Positions 45,101 to 54,100 of a stretch of 64,000 nt of DNA are shown piece after piece (position 1 is the stretch's first letter; every line of letters starts with the position of its first letter). The stretch covers positions 1-64,000 of the forward strand of contig NZ_AUBC01000015.1 of NCBI RefSeq assembly GCF_000429045.1. Reading direction: 5' to 3'. Source of the stretch: Salinarimonas rosea DSM 21201 (GTDB taxonomy: Bacteria; Pseudomonadota; Alphaproteobacteria; Rhizobiales; Beijerinckiaceae). The position numbers were made by a program, and so were the translations under genes. The notes below the pieces were generated by a model, which did no database searches, had not been told where the DNA came from, and saw only the letters and a list, made by a program, of their open reading frames with translations.

Positions 45101-48100
45101 CGTCGCCGCGGCGGGCCGGGAATGGCGGGTCGAGGCGCTGGGCTACAACCCGTACGCCGCGATCCCCGTGGAGCGGGTCGGCGTCTACATGATCGACGGC
45201 ATCGCCGTCGACTACACCGTGGAGGTGACGGACCGCGACGGGACGTTCTACGTCTGGGCGCGCAACCTCGACCGGGCGCTGGAGCTGCAGCACAAGGTCG
45301 GCACGGCGCGGGAATTCGCGCTGCGCAACTACGAAGTGGATTTCGACTCGCTCGACGAGGTCGGCTCCACCGACGACAGCAGCTTCCGGGTCGAGATGCT
45401 GACCCCGGCGCTGTTCCACTTCGCCCTCTCGCTCGGCGGCCTCGACTTCCGGCCCGAGATGCTCTCGGCGACGATCGACGAGACGACCGGGGTGATCTCC
45501 TACTCGGTCAACGAGAGCGGCGAGGCGAGCCTGTCGCAGGACGGCTATGTCTCCGGCATCAAGGCGGCGATCGAGCTGCTCGAGGTCGCCGTCGACCAGT
45601 ACATCCTCGTCTCACGCGCCTTCGCCGCGCGGCTCGCCCTGCAGGGCGGGCTGTCGGGCTATGCGGAAGGGATCGCCTACGACATCTCCGCCGACGCCTG
45701 GCGCCCGACGGGCGAGCGCGGCCTCATGGACATGTTCGAGGCGATCTTCGCCGGTGCCCCGGCGGGTTTCGAGCCGGCCTATGCCTGGCTGCAGGACTGG
45801 AACGAGATCCTCAACCAGGTCTACTCGGACTACATCCCCGACACGTCGATGAACCCGCTCGGCAATGCGGTGCCGATCGACCAGGCCTTCGTCATGCAGC
45901 AGATGCTGCCGGCCTTCGAGACGGTGGGGATCGACCTCGACCTCGCGGCCGTGATGAACGCGCTCGGCATCGACGAGGGCAAGCTGCGCGCGCACGACGC
46001 GGACGCCACCGAGGTCGCCGGCACCTCGCGGCCGGACTTCTTCTACATGACCGCGGGCGACCAGACCTACACGGGCGGCCTCGGCTCGGACTACTACTTC
46101 GTCTCCAGCGTCTCCGGCGCGGACGTGATCGACGAGAAGGACGTCGGCGGCAGCCACGACGAGCTGCGCTTCATCGATGTGACGCCCGACCGGGTGACCG
46201 CGGTGCGCGACGGGCGGGACTTGATCCTGACCATCGCCGGGCGCCCGGATTCGGTGCGCCTCGTCGACCAGTTCCTCGGCGAGATGAACGCCTTCACCAC
46301 CCGCGGCGAGCGGATCGCGAGCGGCGTCGACGCCATCGTCTTCGAGAACGGAGCGATCTGGGACCGCTTCCGCATGGCGCTCGAGGTCGCCGACCCGCGC
46401 GAGACGAACGACGTCTACATCGGCTCGGGCGAGGCGGACGTGCTCTGGGGCGGGCCGGGCAACGACGCCAAGCGTGGCCTCGTCGGCGGCGACATCTACG
46501 TCTTCGCCCGCGGCGACGGCCAGGACGTGATCCACGATACCGGCGGCTTCTCCTTCGGGCCGATCAAGGCGGGCATCGACTTCCTGAAGTTCCGCGGCGA
46601 CGACATCACCTCCGACGACCTCAAGCTCGTCCGCGACGGCCCCTCCGACGACCTGCTGATCGTGCTCCTCGACGAGACCGGTGCGGAGACCGACGACACG
46701 ATCCTGATCAAGGGCCAGTTCGGCGGCGTGCGGCTCAACCTCAACGCCTTCGCGGCCTTCGACCCGAGCCTGGCGGTCGACTACGTCGCCCCCGACCTGA
46801 TCGAGCGCTTCATCTTCACCGACGGCACCTCGATCGACTTCGAGGAGATCGTCGAGCGGGTTCTGGAGAACGCACGCACGGACGGCGACGACGCGATCTA
46901 CGGCCTGCTCAACGCCAACACCCTCGACGGCGGCGCGGGCGACGACTACCTGTCGGGCCGCGAGGGCGGCGACACCTACGTCTTCGGGCGCGGCTACGGG
47001 CGCGATGTGGTCGAGGACGAAGACTACTCGGTGAAGCTGTTCGGCGAGGATCCGGACACGCTGCGCTTCGCCGACGACGTGCGCTGGACGGACATCGACT
47101 TCCTGCGCGAGGGCCCCTCGGACACGCTCGGCCTGCGCATTGCCGGCACGACGGACGAGGTCATCCTCGTCGACTTCCTCGAGTCGCTGCCCTTCATCGG
47201 CTATATCAACCGCATCGAGACGATCGAGTACGGCGACGGCACGAGCTGGTCCTGGCTGAAGCTCCTGCAGCACTACGTCGCCATCGCCAAGACGGCCGGC
47301 GACGACGTGATCTACGGCTTCGACATCTCCGACACGCTCGACGGCGGAGCCGGCGACGACCGGCTCGAGGGGCTCGGCGGCAACGACACCTACGTCTTCG
47401 CGCGCGGCTACGGCTCGGACACGATCCTCGACGCGAGCGGCGGCGAGCGGCTCCTGCTGGAAGGCATCCTCACCACCGACGTCACCTTCTCGCGCACGGC
47501 GCTCGACCTGATCATCACGGTCGACGACACCGGCGACCGGATCGTGCTCGAGAACCAGTACGTCCGCGATCGCGGGCAGATCAACGCGATCGAGTTCCTC
47601 GACTTCGCCGATCGCAGCCTGGTCTTCACCGACCTGAACCCGGAAGATCTCGATCTCGTCGGCACCAGCGCCGGGGAGACGATCACGGGCTCCGACTTCG
47701 CAGAGACGATCGATGGGCGCGGCGGCGACGACACTTTGATCGGCGGCGACGGCGGCGACCGCTACAGGTTCGACGTCGGCTACGGCCAGGACACGATCAT
47801 CGACGCGCGCAGCCGCGCCTCGTGGCAGGACCGCGCCGGCGTCGTAGTGCCGGTGGACGATGTCGTCGTCTTCGGCGACGACGTCACCCGCGACAACGCC
47901 GTCTTCTCGAAGGACGGGCTCGACCTCCTCGTCACGGTGACCGGGCGCAGCGACACGCTGCGGATCAAGAACCAGTTCCGCGAGACGACCGACGGGGTCG
48001 AGCGCTTCGAGTTCGCGGACGGGACCTGGCTGTCGATCACCGACGTCGAGGCGATCCTGCAGATCGTCGGCGGCAACCGCGGCGACAACGTCATCGAGGG

Positions 48101-51100
48101 CTCGGAGAGCCAGCCCTCGACGCTGGACGGCCGCCAGGGGGACGATACGCTGATCGGCGGGACGGCGGGCGACACCTATGCCTTCGGCGCCGGCTACGAC
48201 TTCGACCGCATCGTCGAGCGGTCCGACGCGGCGGGCGTGATCGACCGCATCGTCTTCGGCGCGACGGTCTCGCTCGATGCGCTCGCCCTGCGCCGGGACG
48301 GCGACGACCTGCTGATCGACCTGGGCAGCGGTGCGGACGTCGTCACCATCGTGGGCGGCCTCGCTTCGACGCGCGTCGAGGAGTTCCACTTCGCCGACGG
48401 CACGATCATCGGTATCGAGGCGCTGCTCGATCGGCTCCTGATCGGCACGGGCGGGGACGAGCGGATCGTCGGCTTCGACGGCCGCGCCGACGTGCTCGCC
48501 GGCGGCGGCGGCTCGGACGCGCTCGAGGGCGGCACCGGCGACGACGTCTACCGCTTCGGCTTCGGCGACGGCAGCGACAGCATCACCGAGACGGGCGGCG
48601 TCGACCGCATCGCGTTCGGCGTCGGCGTCACGCGCGACGTCGTCCGCTTCCGCGACATCGACGGCGATCTGCTGATCACCCTCGCCGAGACCGGCGAGCG
48701 CCTCGTGGTTCTCGGCGGGGCCGGCTCCACGAGCACCGCCGCGAGCGTCGAAACCTACGTCTTCGCCGATGGCGAGACGCTCACCCGCGCCGAGGTCCTC
48801 GCGCAGATCCGCGCCGAGACTGCGAACACCGGGCAGGACCTGATCGACGCGCGCGGCCTCGACCCGAGTCTCGTCGTGCGCCCGGGCATCGGCTTCGACA
48901 CGGTGATCATGGGCGGCGACACGACCGTCGTGATCGAGCGCGGCGGCGGCGTCGACCGGATCGTGCTGCCGGCGTCCCACCTGGTGAACACGGCGCAGAT
49001 CGTTCTCGACGGCTTCAGCGCGTCAGAGGCCGTCGTGCGCCCGGCGGGGCCGAACAGCCGCGACCTGATCGTCGCCTTCCCCGAGACGGGCGACCAGCTC
49101 CTGCTCGTGCGCGCGCTCGACTTCTCGACGACCCCGGAGCTCGTCTTCTCCGACGGCACGACCTGGGACCGGGCGACGCTCGTCGCGCGGTCGATCTCGG
49201 ACCAGGCCGGCGCCGAAGCGGACTACCTGCTCGGCAGCGACGGTGCCGACACGCTCGAGGGCGGGCGCGGCGACGACGAGATGCGCGGCGACGTGGGCAA
49301 CGACACCTACGTCTTCACCCGCGGCGACGGCCGCGACGTCATCGTCGACACGAGCGGGACCGACACCTTGCGCCTCCTCGGCTACCTGCCGCAGGACGTG
49401 CGCGTGGTGCGCCCCATCGCCGACCGCAACGAGCTCGTCCTCCGGTTCGCCGGGACCGAGGACGAGATCGTGCTGTTCGACCAGTTCGGGACCGCCGCCG
49501 GGCGCGGCCTCGAGCGCATCGTCTTCGGTGACGGTACGGAATGGAACCGCGCCTTCCTCGTCGACGCCGTGCGGACCGAGGGCACCGACGCGGACGACAA
49601 TCTCGCCGGGACGACGGGCGTGGACACGCTGGTCGGCGGGGCGGGCGACGACGTGCTCAGCGGCCTCGACGGCTCGGACACCTATGTCTTCACGCGCGGC
49701 GACGGCGTCGACATCATCGACGAGAACGGCTGGCTGGACACCGACGTGCTGCGCTTCGTCGGCTACGCCCCCGAGGAGGTCCTGCTCTCTCGGCCAGTCG
49801 ACCAGACGAGCGACCTCCTCATCCGCTTCACCACGAGCGACGACGAGATCCGCATCGTCGGCGGCCTCGACGGCGCCAGCCGCGACGAGATCGAGGAGTT
49901 CCGCTTCGAGGACGGGACGCTGTGGACCTTGGCGGCGGTGCGCAACCGCGTCTTCCTGGAGCAGATGACGTCGGGCGACGACGTCGTCCTCGGCTTCGCC
50001 GGCAACGAGGTTCTGCAGGGCGGGCGCGGGGCCGATCTCCTCAAGGGCGGAGACGGGTCGGACATCTACGTCTTCGCCCGCGGCGACGGGCACGACACGA
50101 TCGACGACGACGGCGCCCGGGACACGGACGTCGTCGAGATCCGCGGCTGGCTCTCGGGCGAGGTGCGGATCGCCCGCAGCCCCGTCTCCTCGGAATGGCT
50201 GGACATCTTATTCCCGGGATCGAGCGATCGCATCACGATCGCCAACACGCTGGATGGCAGCATCGCCGACGAGATCGAGCAGATCCGCTTCGCCGACGAG
50301 GGCGTCACCTGGACGATGGCGGACGTCCGCGCGCGACTCCTCGCGCAGGAGGCGACGGCGGGCCGCGATGAGCTGCGCGGCTTCTGGTACGACGAGACCC
50401 TCGCCGGCGGCCCGGGCGACGATTGGCTCAGCGGCGGCGACGGCTCCGACACCTATGTCTTCGCGCGCGGCGACGGGCGCGACGTTGTCGAGGATGGGGG
50501 CAACCGCGACACCGACGTCGTCCTGATCCGCGGCTACGCGCCCGCCGAGGTCGCGGTGGCACGCAGCATCTTCGGCCCGGACGCGATCGACCTCGTCTTC
50601 GCCGGGACCGACGACCGCCTCACCCTGCTCGACAGCGCCGATCAGAGCAGCACGAACGAGATCGAGCAGGTCCGCTTCGAGGACGGCACCGTCTGGACCG
50701 CCGCCGAGATGAGCCGGCGCCTCCTCAAGGTTCAGACGACCGACGGGGCGGACAGGATCGAGGGCCTCGTCACGGGCGATACGCTGACCGGCGGGCCGGG
50801 CGACGACCTCCTCGTCGGCGGTGACGGGTCCGACACCTACGTCTTCACGCGCGGGGACGGGAGCGATCTCATCCGCGACGACGGCAACCGGGACACCGAC
50901 GTGCTGCGCATCGTCGGGTATTCGCCCGACGAGGTCACGCCGAGCCTGCATCCCTGGTATTTCGCGAGCCTCGTCCTCGACTTCGCCGGGACCGACGATC
51001 AGGTCGAGATCCACATCACGCTCGACAACACGAGCGCCACCGAGATCGAGCAGATCGTCTTCGACGACGGGACGATCTGGACGACGGCGACCCTGCGCGC

Positions 51101-54100
51101 GCGCCTCGACGCGGAGATGGTGACCGACGGCAACGACCGCGTCGTCGGCTACCCCGCCAACGACACGCTCCGAGGCGGGCTCGGCGACGACATCCTCTAC
51201 GGGCGCGACGGCTCGGACACCTACCTGTTCGCCCGCGGCGACGGGCGGGACCGCATCAGCGACGCCGGCTTCGGCGACACCGACGTCCTACGCATCTCCG
51301 GCTACGCGCCGGGCGAGGTCTCCATCTTCCGCTCCGCGGACGAGTGGTCGGACGTCGAGCTGCGGTTCGCAGGGACGGACGATCGCATCACCATCCTCAA
51401 CCCCTTCGATACGCTCGCGAACGACATCGAGCAGATCCGCTTCGACGACGGGACCGTGTGGACCGGGAGCCAGGTGCGGGGGTGGGCCGTCACCTACGCG
51501 GTCTCGGGGATCGTCGGAACGAGCGCGGCCGAGACCTTCGCAATCGAGGCGGACGACGTCCTCGTCGACGGCAGGGCCGGCAACGACACCTACGTCTGGG
51601 CGCGCGGGGACGGCGACCTCGTCGTCGGGGAGACCACCTTCAACGGCCGCGACCGGCTCGTGCTCGAGGGCCTCGGGCCCGAGGATGTCTCGATCTGGCG
51701 CACGGGCGACCATGTCGTGCTCACCATCGCCGAGAGCGCCCCCGGCGCCGGCGACGGCGGCCGCATCGTCCTGCGCGACAGCTTCGAGAACACCGATGGC
51801 GCCGGCGTCGACGAGATCGCCTTCGCCGACGGGACGATCTGGCTCCCCTCTGATCTGCGAACCGCCGTCCTCGACGCCTCGCGCCACGAGACCAAGGCGG
51901 GGCTGATCGGCTTCGACGCCGACGACATCTACACCTGGGGCCACGGCGACGGCGACGCGCGCATCCGCGAGGCGACGTTCCACGGAGCGCGGGACCGCCT
52001 CGTGCTCGAGGGCGTGACCGAGGCGCAGGTGACGCTCCTGCGCGACGGGTCCGACATCGTCGTGACGATCGCGGAGAGCGCGCCCGGCACGGCGGACGGC
52101 GCGCGCCTGATCATCGAGAACCAGGCGGACGTCGGGAACGAGATCGGCATCGAGGAGATCGTCTTCGCGGACGGCGCCGTCTGGACCGCGGCGAACATGC
52201 GCGCGCGCCTGATGGACGCCGCGAACGCGACCGATGGCCAAACGCTGGTCGGCTTCGGTGCCGACGACGTGTTCACGTGGACGCGCGGCGATCCGGACGT
52301 GCGCGTCAGCGACAACTCGACGTGGAACGGCAAGGATGCGCTGGCGCTGCGCGGCGTCGAGCCGGCCGCGGTCTCTCTCGTGCGCTACGGCGACATGCTC
52401 CTGCTCGAGATCGCCGAGAGCGCTCCCGACGCGGGCGACGGCGGGCGCGTGCTCGTCGCCAACGGGCTCGATCCCTATCTCGAGCGCGGCATCGAGGAGA
52501 TCCGGTTCGACGACAGCACGGCCTGGACGATGCCCGACCTGCGCACGAGCCTGCTGGCGTCGGAGGCGAGCGACGGGAACGACACGATCGACGGCTGGGC
52601 CTCGGCCGACACGCTGGCGGGCGGGCTCGGCGACGACCGGCTGCTGGGCGAGGACGGCAACGACACCTATCTGTGGAGCCGCGGGGACGGCGACGACACC
52701 GTCGTCGACCGCTCGAACCAGGGTGCCGGCGATCGCCTCGAGTTCACCGGCGTCGCGGTCGCGGACGTGTCGGTCCTGCGCGACGGAAGCGACGCGATCC
52801 TCGTGATCGCCGAGAGCGCGCCGGGCGCCGGCGATGGCGGACGCCTGCGCCTCGCCGACCAGTTCGTGTCCGGGCGCGAAGCCGGCATCGAGACCATCGT
52901 CTTCGGTGACGGGACGACCTGGTCATTCCAGGATCTGCGCGCCGCCTATCTCGCGCGCCTCGACCGCCCGGGCGAGGACACGATCGCCAGCGACTGGTGG
53001 GGCGATGTCATCGCCGGCGGCCCCGGCGACGACCTGCTCGTCGGCGAGACCGGCGACGACGTCTTCGTCTGGCGCTACGGCGACGGCGACGACGTGGTCC
53101 GCGAGGCGCAGTGGCAGGACTACGACCGGCTGCGGCTCGAGGGCGTCGATCCGAGCGCGGTGATCCTCGGTCGCGGGCTCGGCTCGGACCTCGTCGTCAT
53201 CGTTCCCGACAGCACGCCCGGCGCCGGGGACGGCGGGCGCATCACGCTCGAGGGCACGATCGACGCCGTCCGCGAGGGTGGCGTCGAGGAGATCGCCTTC
53301 GACGACGGCACGGTCTGGACCCAGGCGGACTACGGTGCGCTGCTCGTCTCGACGCGCCAGACGGACGGGCCGGACGTCATCATCGGCGCCGGCGCCGGCG
53401 ACGTGATCGAAGGCGGCGGTGGCGACGACACGATCCGCGGCCTCGGCGGCGACGACGTCTACGTCTACCGCCGCGGCGACGGCACCGACACGATTCGCGA
53501 CGAGGGCGGCACATCCGGCGACCGCATCGAGATCCACGGCTACGCGCTCGACGAGGTCAGCTTCGATCGGCGTGGTTCGGGATCGAGCGACCTGATCATC
53601 CGCCTGGCGGATGCGGGCGACGAGATCCTCGTAATCGGCGGGCTGTCGCGCTCCGGCGACGACGAGATCGAGAGCGTGGTCCTCGTCGATGCGGGCGTCA
53701 CCCTTTCGCTCGCCGACGTCCGCGCGCAGCTCGTGCTCGGCCTCGCGACGACCGCCGACGACCTCGTCGTCGGCACGGACGGCGACGATACGATCGTGGG
53801 CGGCCAGGGCAACGACCTGATCGTGGGCGGGTCCGGTAACGACGTCTTCCGCTACGCCGCCGGGGACGGCGACGACCGGATCGGCGACTCGAGCGGCACC
53901 GACCGGGTCGAGCTCGTCGACTACGACGTCGCAGACGTGCTCTACGCCTTGCGCGGCGGACCCGAGAGCCTCGACCTCGTGGTCCGCTTCTCGGGTACGC
54001 GCGATCGCCTGATCCTGGAGAACGTGCTCGGATCGGGCGCGGGCGTGGAGGAGATCGCCTTCGCGGACGGGACCGTCTGGACCCGTGACGACATGCGCGA